Shown in pieces: positions 51,391 through 64,000 of a stretch of DNA of 64,000 nucleotides. Numbering within the stretch: the stretch's first letter is position 1; the number at the start of each line of letters is the position of its first letter. A model generated the notes under the pieces. That model made no database searches and was not told the origin of the DNA. It saw only the letters and a list, made by a program, of their open reading frames with translations. Source of the stretch: Epiperipatus broadwayi (taxonomy: Eukaryota; Onychophora; Udeonychophora; Euonychophora; Peripatidae); NCBI GenBank assembly GCA_028023455.1, contig JAQFVV010000023.1, positions 2,411,501 through 2,475,500 on the forward strand, written 5' to 3'. The translations under genes were made by a program, and so were the position numbers.

Positions 51391-54300
51391 GGGATATATG
51401 TTAACTGCATATGGCAAAATATTAAATCATTTTCGAAATACTCCAACACTCATAAATTCATTATCTCACATATCTCACTTTTATGCATGGTGCAAAAAAT
51501 TTAATTGTCTATGACAAAAATAAATCTTCAGTAAATTCTTTTTTAAACTCAAATTAATGAATATGGCTAGTATCAATTATATTTCATAAAATCAAATGCA
51601 TTACTCTTTAGCATGGACATATGTATTACTTTGTATTTAGTCTCTTAAATCATTTTGTTAACTAAGATTAATCTCAACCACATATATTACTAACATTAAA
51701 ATATAAATTATTTTTCTCCTTTAGAAATTAATTAAAATAATTTTTTCTTAGTATATTTTTTTTAACTTATAGTTTCTAAAAAAGATGGGATTATAAGCAA
51801 TTTTATACATTTCAAATAACTATAATTTCAAAAAAATTAATAATTTATAGTATTCATTTCCAAGAATGAGTGACTAATAAATGCAATTCTGTACAACATA
51901 CATATATATGCCTACATTATTTACACAATAATATTAAATAATTTTTATATTTATGTTTAATAACTATTTAATTTAATTCTAATTTAAAGTAATTTTTTAT
52001 GTGGACATTTATAATATAAATCTTTATTTGATCAGATATCACATTAATTACTTTTAATCAGCCAAGCACTCTTTAATATATCTTTTTATGTCTTTAGAAG
52101 TAATTCAATTTTTTTATACTGCTTTTTATCCTATATTAAAATAATGCTGTTACATTTGAAAATTTCACCTTAAGATTTATAATTTAAACAAATAAATTTC
52201 ATAATACTTACAATGTATGAGTTACTTTTCTCTTATTAATTTGCCTGTATTTTGAAATGTGTTTTCATCATAAAGAAGGCAAGATAAAAAAACTGTTGTA
52301 AAAATCAAATATATATATTCTGCCCTCCTCCTCCGTCCACGTCCTCTCCATAAAATTTATATAGGATTTAAAATATTTCCGGGTTCTAGCTCAGTTTAAC
52401 AAATGAATAAAATCAAATCTTCAGCGTTAATTAAAAAGATTACTAGCTCTAACTTTTAAAATACAAGTACAGTTATATTTGTAAATGAATTAATAAATAT
52501 TTATCATTTTCATGAGACCTGGAGTGACGACACGGGGAACGAGGCAGACTACATTGAGATATTATCCACATGATACTATCTCAATGGCATAAGAATACTA
52601 AATAACTAACTTATAGTATTCTTACGACTTTCTAAGCTCTTTTCACTACGATTAATATAATAATCATATCTTAATATTCTTTATAATAAGAATCTAGCTC
52701 AATTAATTAAGATTAAGTAAATAAATAGAATAAATAAAATAAAAGCAAATCTCAGGTTCATTAATTGTATTCTAACTGATTTAAAATAATTTTATGTCAT
52801 AAATTCACTATGCAGCAACTAACAATAATAAACAATAATAATAATAATAATAGTATAATATAATCTTATTACTTCCTAAATGAAATAAATAATTACGTAC
52901 GTGGTAGTATTTTAATAATCCGACAACAAAATACGTATGGTAACATTAGCATATAATTTATTTTAATATTGTGGCAACCAACTTATGACCAATAAATGAT
53001 ATAATTATGATCTTTTAATTTTTCTCATACAAATAAATTTTCAAAAATTATTATAACACTTTTATGTTTACCTATTTTGTGCAAAACTATATGTCTGTTT
53101 CAATTATAAATGTGTATTGTGATATCATGCATCCATGTGGAGAAATAATAACGAAGACACAAAGCTTTATAATAAATTTACAACAAAGTTTATTAATAAC
53201 AAAAACAAAATAACAATCTTTACATTATGTACATTGGATATCCTTACTCTCCTATCACAAAATTATTTTACTAGTTTATACAATAAAACCAACTTCTACT
53301 TATTTTTCTAGTTAATTCCTATCTTTTAAATACTTAAGAAAGTACAGTATTATTATTATTGGATTTCTTATTTAGTTTAGCTTGTTACAAAATGTATTTA
53401 TTTATAATTATCACTAATACTTTGTATCCCTACTATTTTTTAAAATTATATTTTTATAAAATTACATTCGTAGTAAACATTCTACAAAATCATAAAACTC
53501 TAATTTTATATTGGTTATATGGAATCCTACAGATTCGAAAACATTCTTTTACATTTGATCTTACGTTTTATTGTTCACTATACAATGCTTATTAATCTAA
53601 TATACTCATTCAAGCCTTGCTTCGGATGGTAATTACAATTATTAACACACCATGCACAAATATATGTGTCTATTACATATTATTGAATTATTTTCTTAAC
53701 AAACATGCAATATTTATTTTCTAAATATTATTATAAAAAATATTCAAATTTTATTATCACTTAAAAAAAAAACTTTGTTTTAGATTTCTCTTTTAAAAAT
53801 CCTATATTAGTTTCCAAATTGGTTTTAAACTGTATTATATGATTCTTTCTCTCTTTATGATTTTTTTTGTACTTTCACTTTTAAAATTACACAGTTCTAA
53901 CACATTCCAGTAAATAAACTATTCTTACTTAACGATAACATACCATTATTTCTGTATAAATATCTTTCTGACAATGCAGATTCATGAAACATGGATAGCG
54001 AAAATAGATGCACAGGATCAAAATAACTAGAATATTATCCGTCATAAACCTTGATAATAATGGCACAGTGAATTCAAAGAAAACATTATAGAGGAGCGAC
54101 CTTTGTCTGTCTACCCACCTCTATTATAGGAGTGATGCTAAAGCTATTTCTTCAGCTTTATATAACATCAAAGAGTTTAAAAGATACATAAAGACACTGT
54201 CCAAAATATATGTGTTCAGTGATAGGGCTTAGTTAGCTATACTGAAATCACACAAACTAACTATGATCCAAATACTTTATTTTTCTTATTTCTTAACAAA

Positions 54301-55190
54301 ACATCATCTTGGTTTCCTCTACACTAGTACTACCAAGTCACTATCCGATCTTATTTCTCTAGATTTTTCTATACAGTACATCGACAAATTCTTATCTACA
54401 TTTCTAACAATAATAAAATTCATTTTATTTCAAAACTATACAGCTGTTCTCTAAGAAAATCTTTTACTACTTTTCTCGTATATTTATCATATACAAACTA
54501 TTTAAAAATATCTAATACTTTGTTACATGAAAGTTCAAAAGAATCACACAATTGTTTTGACAACTTATACTATTAATTGTACTTGAAATAACTCATTGCA
54601 TGCATATTCAAATTTATTCTTATCTCAGAATATGTTTTAATGTTGTATAAAATGTGTACTTATAATTTTAAAACTTTCACACATCATTCTTAATCAATAG
54701 ATGATCTGAAAAAAATACATTATGCATTATGAATAAATACCAAAATTACCAAAACGATCTTGATCTTCTCGATCGTGTTCTGTAGGCTTCACCATTCCAT
54801 TAATTCTTGTAGATATTAAAACTTCCATACATACTTTTTATTTTTAAAACAATATTTCTATCATTCTATTAAGCTATTATATTTAAATCTCATTATTATT
54901 AAATTTATGTTTATATGTTTTCCCTAATCTAATATAGCATTTTATATTTTAAATACAATCAATAAAAAATATTTAAATTATATTTACGATACTTCTTCAC
55001 CAGACTTTCTTGAACCGTTCATATTTAAGCTAAAAAAAAAATATATTTTATTTCTTCTTCAGTCACTTAATGTTCTATTTTAAAGTAAAACAATAGCTTT
55101 GTTTAATAAATCTTCATAGACGACAATCCTTGGTTTTCACAATATTGTATATAATTATTAATTCATGGCATTCTCCTTTACTATTGTCTG
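51391..55190. other. AT-rich region without recognisable genes
   Basis: No supported gene is present. A GC-richer patch at 52505-52560 (ACGACACGGGGAACGAGGC) lies in otherwise AT-rich DNA. At 53165-53215 the complement reads AATAAACTTTGTTGTAAATT, reminiscent of an LTR polyadenylation region, but no LTR ends were found. Frames at 53359 and 54263 lack motifs. Confidence 0.45.
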
Positions 55191-55199
55191 CTAATATTT

Positions 55200-55832
55200 T
55201 CCCGCGCGACTTTTCCCCCGATGCATCTTGTACGGACTTTTATTTAAATCTTCAATAAAATTTTCTGATTTCCATGGATCCATTTTCATTAAGTCATTTA
55301 ATTTTATATTTCTTTTAAGCTCCAGCATTTCTTCCGTTGAATACTTTGTAATATTTTTTTCTGATAAGATAAAGTTTTAGGCTCCTTTCCATAAATTACA
55401 TAATAGCACTTTCATATTCCTCTTTACTTTTCTTTATTTTAAAATTCTTGTACTATATTTTAATATTTTCCTTTAAAAGATAAACCTTCTTTCTTTATCA
55501 TTATTTTTCTTATAATAAAACGCATATTAAATTTTTTTCCATAGAGAAGAATAAAATAACTTTAAAGTAGCCTTATAAATTTTGCGTCATAATATTTTCC
55601 TGACGGCATGTAACTTCTCTTTTAAATTTTCATATAACGTCCCATTTATATTTCTTTGAGTTATAACAATCAGTTTCTGGTTGAGCATAAATAAAGTTGC
55701 ATTAAGACGATTTCCAAATATTTTTCTTTCGGTAATAAATTTAGGTATTTTTCCTTGTACTTCCATCTCTACTGTAGGTTTTTGGTTAAATTCGAATAAA
55801 TTCCCTGGTAAGATAACTTTTAAAATTAGCAA
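55200..55832 (-). pseudogene. Degenerate coding strip, unassigned
   Basis: Two protein-like stretches occur on the minus strand. One is 55832-55587, 81 codons, including GNRLNATLFMLNQKLIVITQ. The other is about 55380-55200, including STEEMLELKRNIKLNDLMK and ending before a TAG-less GRAGKY stop near 55215. About 200 bp of broken sequence separates them. The mixed charged and hydrophobic composition differs from the surrounding AT-rich noise. I do not recognise the family; a retroelement or old host pseudogene are both possible. Confidence 0.35.
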
Positions 55833-56849
55833 TTCATATCGATACAGTCAAAATATATTATATGTTACAGAAGAACTTTTTTTAAAATAAATACCAAATT
55901 TTAAATTTATATCACTTTTCCAGCTACGGTGTTATCAGCTACAAAAATGTGTTACTTTCTCTTTCACTTACACATTACTTCTCCCCGCTCTGTATAATTC
56001 CTATATTTTGTCTGCTAATTTACCTCCGTTGATTGGTTAATAACTTTATTTTAGCGCGAACCAATTTATCCATTTTAGTTTTATAACAGAATAGACGTTT
56101 TAAAATAAAGAATTGATGACGTCATGTCTTAAATATTATTTAGACTAGTATTTTTAACTTCAATTATACTTTTACAAAAATTATTTAAACTTTAAAATAA
56201 TTATTAAAATAATATTTAACATTTAAACTTTCACCTTAAGGATCGATGGCAATTATATTTAGTTTTAAATTCACAAACTTTATTATTATTTTAACAAGCG
56301 TGTGTGTGGAGGTATATAATATACAGTCACGTGTTTACTAACTTTATCAAATGATTTTTTTTATTTACGTCTCGGTCTAAATTACCAAAACTGATATATG
56401 TTATAAAAAAATTTGGAAAATAATTAAAATTGTAGAACTAAATATAATTCTCACCATCCTAAAGTTTATAATAAAATATACTCTATTAATTTTGATTATT
56501 AAATACAATTATAACACTACGTCTAGCATTTATTTAATTTATTAGTTTTACAATATTACATTCAAAATTATTAATATACTTTTAACTATTTATAGCTGTA
56601 TTATTTTATATGGCCAGCTTTTACAACCATAAGCAAGAATATATTTAAGCTTTATTTAACTGTTTTCTTTTAAAATAATCTATTTAAACTTTTATATACC
56701 AGGTATTTTCAGCTTTAAATTGTAATATAAAATCTAATTATCCTACTATTATTTATATATCATACAAATATAACTTAAAATTTAAATTTTTTTTAATAAT
56801 TGACCTTTCTACCTTATTATGACCTACAGACAAGGGCACAATATATATA

Positions 56850-57153
56850 TTGTAACAAATCGCTCCCTCATAAAAACGCCACCCTTCCACTTTTACTCAT
56901 GTGACTGAACGTTTCTGGGGTAGACGATTATTACCACAAGCAAGAAGCCAATATAAACCCAAAACTTGAGCCTATATTCTCAATTGAACACTGACACGGT
57001 ATATAAATATCGCCCCAGCATTATATTTCTCAATTAAACGCTTCTTCTCTGCTGGGCATATTATTTGACTCAAACAATTATTTCTGTCCAGCGCTTGGAA
57101 TATTTATATAATTTTCCCGAGACTATCGCGGCACAGAAAGAATATCGACTATA
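56850..57153 (-). repeat. Candidate LTR or LTR fragment (minus orientation)
   Basis: On the minus strand a purine tract (AGGGAAAGGG near 57155) leads into a GC-richer 300 bp with two TATA-box-like sites (TTATATAAATATT and ATATTTATATACC). It ends TTTGTTACA directly against (TA)n at 56849. The end resembles those at 61271 and 6696. The 5' boundary is uncertain because no clear TG start is seen at the purine tract. Confidence 0.35.
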
Positions 57154-57649
57154 GCCCTTTCCCTATTTTTTTTTTCTACAATCAGAAATGACTTATTTGT
57201 CCACTTCTATTTCTCTATTATGATTCTTAAATTAATAACATTTGTCAGTTCGAATGACCTAGAGTTAATATATACTAAATATTTGTTTGCCTGGCAAAGA
57301 AAGACAAATTGCAAAATGACTAGTTACTTCTTTTTCAAAATAATTTTTAATTTTGTAATCGATTATTTATAAATGACATAATAAACAATAAAACACACAT
57401 ATATCTACCACACACCAACATAATATGCACACAAATAAAATAGTAAAGAATATAATTCAAATAACTCATTAAACCACTAGCGTAACCCAATTGTTACTTG
57501 TCTCATACATTATGATAGTAAAGCTCATAAGTTCTTTAGCTATTGAATGAAGTATTGTGCAAAATTTAACAGTTTAGTTTCTGATTGATTTCTTTGTTCA
57601 CAAAATAATTATGACATGCATGTATTAACAAAAGTTACCTAGGTACGGA

Positions 57650-57960
57650 ATCCTCAATGACAGATCAACCATCGAGTGGGAGCTTTCCCTTCTTTTGCAG
57701 AGATGGTTGCTTGTTCTTCCATCGTCCAGTAAGTGGAGTGTAAAATTTTATAGTCCGCTGGCGTGGGTTTGATTTCATTCCATTTCCGAAACTTTAATAC
57801 CTATTCATTTCTTTAGGTACCATCGAACGAATATCCAGGCATATCTGGTTCCATGATGGCGGTCTCTTATCGGCAGCATATCAGATGTTTAGGTAGTGGG
57901 CCAACGTTTGGACGGAGAAGACCGAGCAAATGTCCGTTATGTGCCACTAGCCTCTCATGT
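57650..57960 (-). other. GC-richer island of unknown nature
   Basis: This ~300-bp island contrasts sharply with its surroundings. On the minus strand GCCATCATGG near 57850-57860 is a near-ideal Kozak context, followed by MEPDMPGYSFDGT and a stop. The same frame then reopens for about 45 codons. On the plus strand CGTGGGTTTGATTTC resembles a Pol III B box with a possible A box (CCAGTAAGTGG) about 45 bp before it. It may be a first-exon remnant or a tRNA-derived SINE; I cannot decide. Confidence 0.3.
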
Positions 57961-58374
57961 TAGCATACCCAACGAAGTTCGCTAATATTCCTACAATATG
58001 TCCGCGTTATTCTCTCCACGATTTCTGCCTTCTTCTCCCCAGTTTTGCCAGCCAAAAAAAAAAAAAAACCAACCAAAAAAAAATCCGTTCTCCTTATCTC
58101 GATTCGTTCTCCTATTGTTCTCTGGAATGTTGCTAATTGCAATATTCCTTTACATTACCTTATCTTATACCAATCTATACTGGAATTTTGTTACAACTTT
58201 CACATTTTCCAATTTTACAGTTACCATTATTTTCTCTCATTCTTTTAAAAAACATTTCGAATATTAAATTATGTATTAGCATTTTTTTATTTGATCAATA
58301 TGTTTACAATAACTTTATTTACCAAGAAAGAAAGAGACGCGTTCATTATACACCCCTCCCCTTTCTTTTCTAAT

Positions 58375-58521
58375 CTTCAATCTTTATTTAGTATTTCCTA
58401 ATTTCCTTTTTTTTTTTTTCTTAATTTATTGGTTCTATATTTCTTTTAACGAAAACCTTCTTTATTATTATTGAGGATCAATAATCTAGATACATGCGAG
58501 ACTATATTGTATGTAGATATC

Positions 58522-58567
<46 letters not shown>

Positions 58568-61260
58568 AATAAAAAGAGAAAGTTTTGAAAATTACACTTG
58601 TAATATATAAATATATATTGTGATATAACTTTTCTATCTCAATATCTGAGTTATTTTAAAACATTTTATGGTTTGCAAAGCACAAGCTCAATTTCTGCTC
58701 TTAAGTTTTTTTTATATGCTTGCATTATATATGCACACACATTTATAAAGGTCTGTACACCTGGGTCTTGTTTTACACAATAGATAGGTTCCCCAGAAAA
58801 CACATGCAAACAAAATCACACAAAAATAGACGTAACTTACATTGAAAAAGGGGGGGATGTGGTCTGTGATTTTTCAAAATTCGCATGCAAAAAAAAAAGG
58901 AAATAAAATATGACTAATAAAAAATTTCAAATTTAAAAAAAATTGATACAAGACAAACTTTTTTTAACTATAATATTTAATTTTATTCAAAATAATATAT
59001 TTTTATGCATAATTTACAGTACAGTAATTTACATTTTTTATACACATTTTAATTATTATAGTTATTTGCCGAAAAACACATTCGTTTGCAAACAACTAGT
59101 GCCAACTTCACACTCATGTTGTGTCAATGGTTTTCTGGTGACAACATAATTAGTAATTAATCTTTGAGATGATGATTTTATTAATTGTTTATAAAAGTAA
59201 CAACTAAAAATTAAATTCTTATTTTTGTCTTTAATTTTCAATTTCGTTTAAAAATCAAATTTCGTTTTACATCACATTAATTTCAAGTTGCTGTAAGTAA
59301 TTTTTAAATTGTTAATTACAATTAAAAATCAGATTTTAATTTTTAATTGTCAATTTTAATTGTGCCCACTGCTATTACTGACCTTTTAAACATAAACTTG
59401 TGGACACTAAATGATTAATAATTGATTATGTTCTTTTTTTAAAAAGCAAACACAGAATGTGATTTAAAATGCAAAATTAACACGCACAATGTTTGAACAA
59501 ATTTATGTTATAATCTTGTAAAATTTAATGTGTGTATACATAAAATGTGGAAATCATGATTTTAATTTTATTATTGCATAAAATCTTACTATTATAAAGC
59601 ACTGAAAATATTGAAATTACTAAGATGAAAGTCGAATTCCAATAATGTGCTATTACATTCAATATAACATAAGTGCACGAAATTTATTATTTAAAGTAAT
59701 AGCGCATTATCGAAGTTCGACTTCCAGTGAAACATGAATCGTGTAACTTCAAAATTGTGTTAAATAAGTCCGCATAAAAAGAGACCCAGGTGTATTTACA
59801 ATCAAGCTTACTCAATGTTATTTTAGTTTGTGAAAAAAAGAAACTTTGTAACTAAAATTATTTCAAATCTGTTTAAAATTTATATCACAGGAACAATACT
59901 TAATCATAATCTATAAAACTTATCAATTCTTAATTATTTCAATTTTTTATCAATTAAAACCCATAGAACATTAATTTTTTTTTTTATTAAGTCTAGTTTC
60001 TGGTTTATTAAGTTACGTGTAAGTATACAAATTTATCTAATTAAATCAAATAAATGAAAATAATTATTGGCTTAATGGGTTAAAAAATTTCTGATAAATC
60101 TATTGAATGAAAGTAATTACTGGCTTATCTAAGTTAAAAAATGTATACAAGTAATCACTGTCTTTCTTAACTATTCTTGGTAAATAAGTGGGTTAATTTA
60201 AGAAAAAATGCTATTAAAAAGACCAGATCAGAAATGTAGAATTCATTCTGCTTTTATTTGTAATTGAGCTTGCTACTTTGCCCTGCTTAGTATGATGTAT
60301 CCAGAACTTTTACAAGTAGTTGTGTTAAAAACTATGAGCAGCTAAAGCACCAAGAAAAAAACTGTATTTTTCCAATATATAGCTTATAGTCACTGAATGC
60401 CCAACTTTACTTTCTAAAAAATCAACCAAGTGCTAGCCACCATCAAATATACTGTTCAATTAAATGAACTTTTCAATATGAAATAAAAATTTCAGGAAAC
60501 ATCCTCTACAAAATAAAAAAAAAGTAAATGCAGCTATTACAGGAACTTCCATTTACATGTTTATGTATGTGTATATAACAACTTTTCTGGAAAATATTTC
60601 TCTTCACATCTTTTTCCTGGGACATAGTGATAGATAAGTTAAATAATGTAATTATATATTTATACATTTATTTGCTTTATAAATTAATTTAATCAATGTT
60701 TATTTTAACATTTCATCAGTCAAATGTAATGTATCTGATACCATAGTAGTTTTAGTTTTAATAATAAAAATTAGTTCACTTTTAACATTTTAATTTTTCT
60801 TTTTTTTTCCTCTCATAAAAATATTTTATTAGAAAGAAAATTGCTTCTATGATTGTTTCATTAGATATATGTTGCTTTTAGAAAAAAACAGTTATTAAAA
60901 AAAGATTTAAAAAGAGAGATTTAATTTTTTTATATTGAAAGTAATACCTCTGAAGATATTAAAACCATTACTATATGTGTGTTCTTGACTCAAAGGGGTA
61001 TAACTATATAAATAATTGATAAAAGGATTAAATTGATTAGCAGTTTACTTGTTTACTCTGTTTGCATCACATGCATCTGAAATTAAAGAAATTAATATAC
61101 ATATATGTGTGCATTGTATAATGTGATCCTAGATATTTATCTAACATGTAAAAATTTTATTACATGTTTTGGTTCCCATGATTTACTATTACTCCCAATT
61201 GAGATGCTCTTGAATGTTTAGGTTTTGTACTGAGTAAAAAGACATTTTTTCCCATGATAT
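58375..61260. other. AT-rich region without recognisable genes
   Basis: No supported gene is present. It includes a TA tract (58524-58563) and a GAAAAAGGGGGGGATGTGG purine tract at 58844-58862 that could be a plus-oriented polypurine tract. Inverted phrases around 59625-59725 (AGTCGAATTCCAATAATG and the mirrored CATTATCGAAGTTCGACTT) form a roughly 100-bp imperfect hairpin. Confidence 0.45.
58524..58563. repeat. (TA)n microsatellite
   Basis: This is about 40 bp of alternating AT. Confidence 0.95.
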
Positions 61261-61270
61261 ATATATATAT

Positions 61271-61992
61271 TGTAACAAAACATTTAGTTACACTCTTAAA
61301 TTTTATGAGATTGCAACATACGGTGAACGTTCGAGGGTGCCACTAAGCATTTCTGCCTAGACCGTATTATAAATTTTCTATAATAATGGTTAATTTATTT
61401 ACGAACGGCAATCACCAATTGCAAACCTTAAAATAATTTTCTTTAACAAACCAAAAGACTACAAAATGAAATATAAGAATTAATTATAATAAATAATAAT
61501 AAAAAAACAGATCGACGCTTAAATATTGTTGAAAGATTTATTACACCTTTATTCTATTTGTTGTACATACCCTTCCCTCACAGTCATCGAACCAAACCCT
61601 CCTGATCCTTTTTCTTTTCTAATCAAGAATTAACATGTATCATTCTCGAAAGAACATGCACCATTACTTTACCAATTATACAATATTTCATCAAATATCA
61701 TGGTATATAACTATGAGTGAACTCAAGGGCAACTTACTATAAGAGTGTGTTTGTTAAAAAAAACACACTCAAACTCCTCTTTCTAATGTTAAATCTTTTT
61801 ATCTTAAATTTTTACTTGTCCTTAGATCGAGTATACACTTTCTTATTTCTATCTATACATTATAAGAACAACAATCATAGAAACTAAAGGTAAGTTTAAT
61901 TAATAGAACATCACAAAAAAATTAAATAATAAAAAAAAACAATATAATGTGGATTAATTTGAATGAGTAAATACATATACTTAAAGATTACA
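61271..61992 (-). repeat. Probable 3' LTR of a minus-strand retrotransposon
   Basis: On the minus strand the polypurine tract AGAAAGGGAGGAATA (62007-61993) is followed by TGTAATC at 61992. The 722-bp segment ends GTTACA at 61271, directly against (TA)n. AATAAA-type signals (AGAATAAAGG and GTAATAAATC) occur near 61530-61555, about 270 bp before the end. Orientation agrees with the gag at 63.0-63.9 kb. The second LTR would lie beyond the window. Confidence 0.6.
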
Positions 61993-62998
61993 TATTCCTC
62001 CCTTTCTATTGCTGAAACTTTGAGATATTTGAAGTGAAGGCTTTTCTTACTTTTTTAAAATCTATTATGCAAATGTTTCTTGAGATTATAACAAAAAAAA
62101 AGTCTATTTACCCTGATCAATCAGTGTAGATCCTGTGTGGGTGGAATATTTCATTCTATATTCTTCGTGGTTTGTCCGTGTCTTCTTCCAGTCCATTTTC
62201 CTCAGCTAGCTCTCTATGTCCGTCATTTACAAAGCAGTTCCAGGTAGTAATAGGAAGATGTTCCCAGCAGGGAAAGTTCTGTTAGATCTAGCCACTCAAC
62301 ATTTTCTCCTTGCACTTTTCAGATTTTTTTATATATTGAAAAGTCTGAGCTGAATTGAAATTTATAGATTAGATATTGACCTCAGCAGAAATCCAATTAA
62401 TTAGAACAAAAGGAAAGTTCGTAATTTATAGTTTTTTTTCTAAAGTTTCAGTTCACACCTTTAATATTCTCTTCTTTTATTTCATATTTTAAAATCCCAA
62501 AGAAACATTCCAATTGATCAGAATAATAGATAGCATAAAAATACCTTCACTGTCAAAGCTCCACCAATAGAATTAATTGCTTTCTTTTCCCTTCTATCTT
62601 TAAGAATTTTTTTTTTTTAAAAAACTAAACAAAAGACAAACTTTTATCAAAAATGTAAGATCTTGATCTAATTTATTTTAACTTTTTAAAACTCCATTTT
62701 AAAATTAAGTGTTAATTTATATTTTTAAAATTATGTATTATAAAATGATATTTATATTTTAACAAAAATATATATATGTGCGTATTTATATATGAGCTAA
62801 TAGAAAAGTATGTGTTTATTTATTTCTAATAAAATAAGTTTATTACAATGTCTATATTTTATTTTTTACAAAATGTGTATATATGATATATCTATATTTT
62901 ATTTTTACAATATATATATATATGAGCTGGCAGAAAAATACCAGCTCATTGCACCCTTTTTCCAAAAACAAAAAAACTTAAAAAAAAAAAACTTTTAA
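61993..62998 (-). other. Internal remnant between gag and 3' LTR
   Basis: About 1 kb should hold pol but shows no RT or integrase motif. A GC-richer strip at 62130-62320 has a minus-strand frame of roughly 45 codons (with FVNDGHRELAEENGLEED) that may be the 3' end of an element ORF. Near 62923-62950 an ATGAGCTGG/CCAGCTCAT hairpin follows TA repeats. Confidence 0.4.
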
Positions 62999-63928
62999 TC
63001 ACACCGTGGAGTATTTTCCCATTCTTTCTTAGGATTACATTTACTCTTCCCCATGGGTTCATTAAAATTTCCCCATCTAACTTTAGAATCTTCCCCTTTT
63101 TCTGGCTCCCTATACTCCATATTGCCTAATATCTCTAGTGCTTCTTTTATTGATATATGTCAGTTCTCAGCCAACCTACGCTAAACCCCCATTGGAAGAT
63201 TATATCTTATAGTCCTTACAATCTGGAATTGATCCATAAGGTAAGCCTCTAGTGCTCTAAGTTTTGCTGCCTGTTGTTGAAAAAACTGGCTATAGGTTTC
63301 ATTTCTATCTGCTCTATATTTTTCCTGTGATGTTTTCATACGTATAGCCTCTTGTTTTTCGACACTCCAGAAACCTCTCAGAATCATCATTTTGTATTCT
63401 TGGAATGTTTGAGGGTTATAGTTCACTGCCTTCCACCATTCTCGAGCAGGGCCACTTAAATGGCTCATTGCTATAATGACCTCCTTTTCTTTCGACTTAT
63501 GGAAATAAAAAAAATCATTTAAGCTATCCAAATAATCGAAAGGGTTTTTTCCCCATCACCTTTAAATACTCTTATTTGGATAAATTTTGCTAATGCTGAC
63601 CTTTCTAATTTAGCTTCTTCCTCTACTTCATTAAGTGTCCCTTCACTTTCTATTTTTTCTTCTGTAACCTTATTAACTTCGTAACCTGCGCTTACTATAT
63701 CCCCTTCATCTTTTTTCTTGCCATTTCTCTTTTCCTCATTCTTTTTTAATTCATTTATGTCTTTTCTGAGGTCTTGAATCACTACTTTCATTTCTTTAAT
63801 TCTTCCCTATCTTTGATTACTATTTCTTTTAGCTCAGTGATAGCTTTTAGTATTTATTCGAACTGACAATGCTCGGGGTTTTTAAATGTTACCACCAGGC
63901 TTTCTATGGTACTTTCATCTTCACTCAT
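62999..63928 (-). pseudogene. LTR-retrotransposon gag (Gypsy-like), broken
   Basis: Gag forms the particle of an LTR retrotransposon. The start is probably ATG at 63928 (MSEDESTIESLVV), with stops before 63791. A charged coiled-coil-like stretch follows (63791-63519). A one-base loss in the A-run near 63543-63549 then shifts the frame into the capsid-like Retrotrans_gag segment (63531-63181), with LSGPAREWW, then F-x-E-Y and a QQQAAKLRALEAYL helix. The frame continues past TAG (63181-63183) and one further stop to about 62999 without a zinc knuckle. No protease, RT or integrase follows; only about 1 kb separates it from the polypurine tract, so pol is deleted. The Gypsy-like label rests on the WW motif region. 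Confidence 0.75.
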
Positions 63929-64000
63929 TCTATTTCTTTTTTGTCTTTGTTTCAAACTCAAAACTCTCCCCCACTGGGACCCTAACTCCTCACTTTAACC

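Noticed and set aside
57998-58373. Three overlapping frames of 67-89 codons around a poly-A tract
   Set aside because: The sequences are low-complexity (lysine runs from A tracts) and hydrophobic noise. None shows a domain.
3317-58563. CRISPR array or satellite interpretation of the many regular TA runs
   Set aside because: These are plain dinucleotide microsatellites with no spacer-repeat structure, in a eukaryotic setting.

Overview
Eukaryotic, probably invertebrate metazoan, intergenic DNA. The window is very AT-rich, carries many long (TA)n microsatellites, has no convincing host exon, and is built mostly from transposable-element debris. The two RTE-clade-type LINE copies and a Gypsy-like gag remnant suit an arthropod or other invertebrate, but I cannot name the species. 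I recognised no rRNA, tRNA or CRISPR array.

Layout. 1-3316: AT-rich sequence without recognisable genes. 3377-6668 (+): near full-length non-LTR retrotransposon (endonuclease plus reverse transcriptase) between two (TA)n tracts, broken by small frameshifts. 6696-13700: non-coding, with LTR-like junctions, a 52-bp tandem duplication and one copy of a dispersed ~490-bp repeat. 13767-15515 and 21128-21340 (+): a decayed retrotransposon gag split by a 5.6-kb inverted-repeat element (arms 15516-17920 and 18757-21127, spacer 836 bp); a 4-bp direct repeat, ATAG, flanks it and the gag frame resumes on the far side. 21.4-44.5 kb: gene-poor, with the second dispersed-repeat copy (25427-25918), several MITE-like hairpins (28.3, 39.7, 39.9, 42.1 kb), an LTR candidate (29616-31073) and a two-copy GC-richer repeat (35.55-35.77 kb). 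44523-47815 (-): second copy of the same LINE with different lesions; a 150-bp TA-centred hairpin abuts its 5' end. 49687-51290: two head-to-head arrays of a ~417-bp repeat in which each complete unit carries a type I hammerhead-ribozyme fold, the layout of a retrozyme. 55.2-58.1 kb: decayed coding on the minus strand, an LTR candidate and a GC-richer island. 61271-63928 (-): remains of an LTR retrotransposon, with a gag at right, a polypurine tract, and a TG...CA-bounded LTR ending in (TA)n.

The elements interact as insertions rather than as a pathway. (TA)n tracts recur at element boundaries: the LINE copies have TA at three of four ends, and four LTR-like ends read TGTAA directly after a TA run. 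The most interesting object is the inverted hammerhead-ribozyme array; next is the long-armed palindrome inside the gag. Identities quoted are estimates by eye. No alignment, fold or database search was run.
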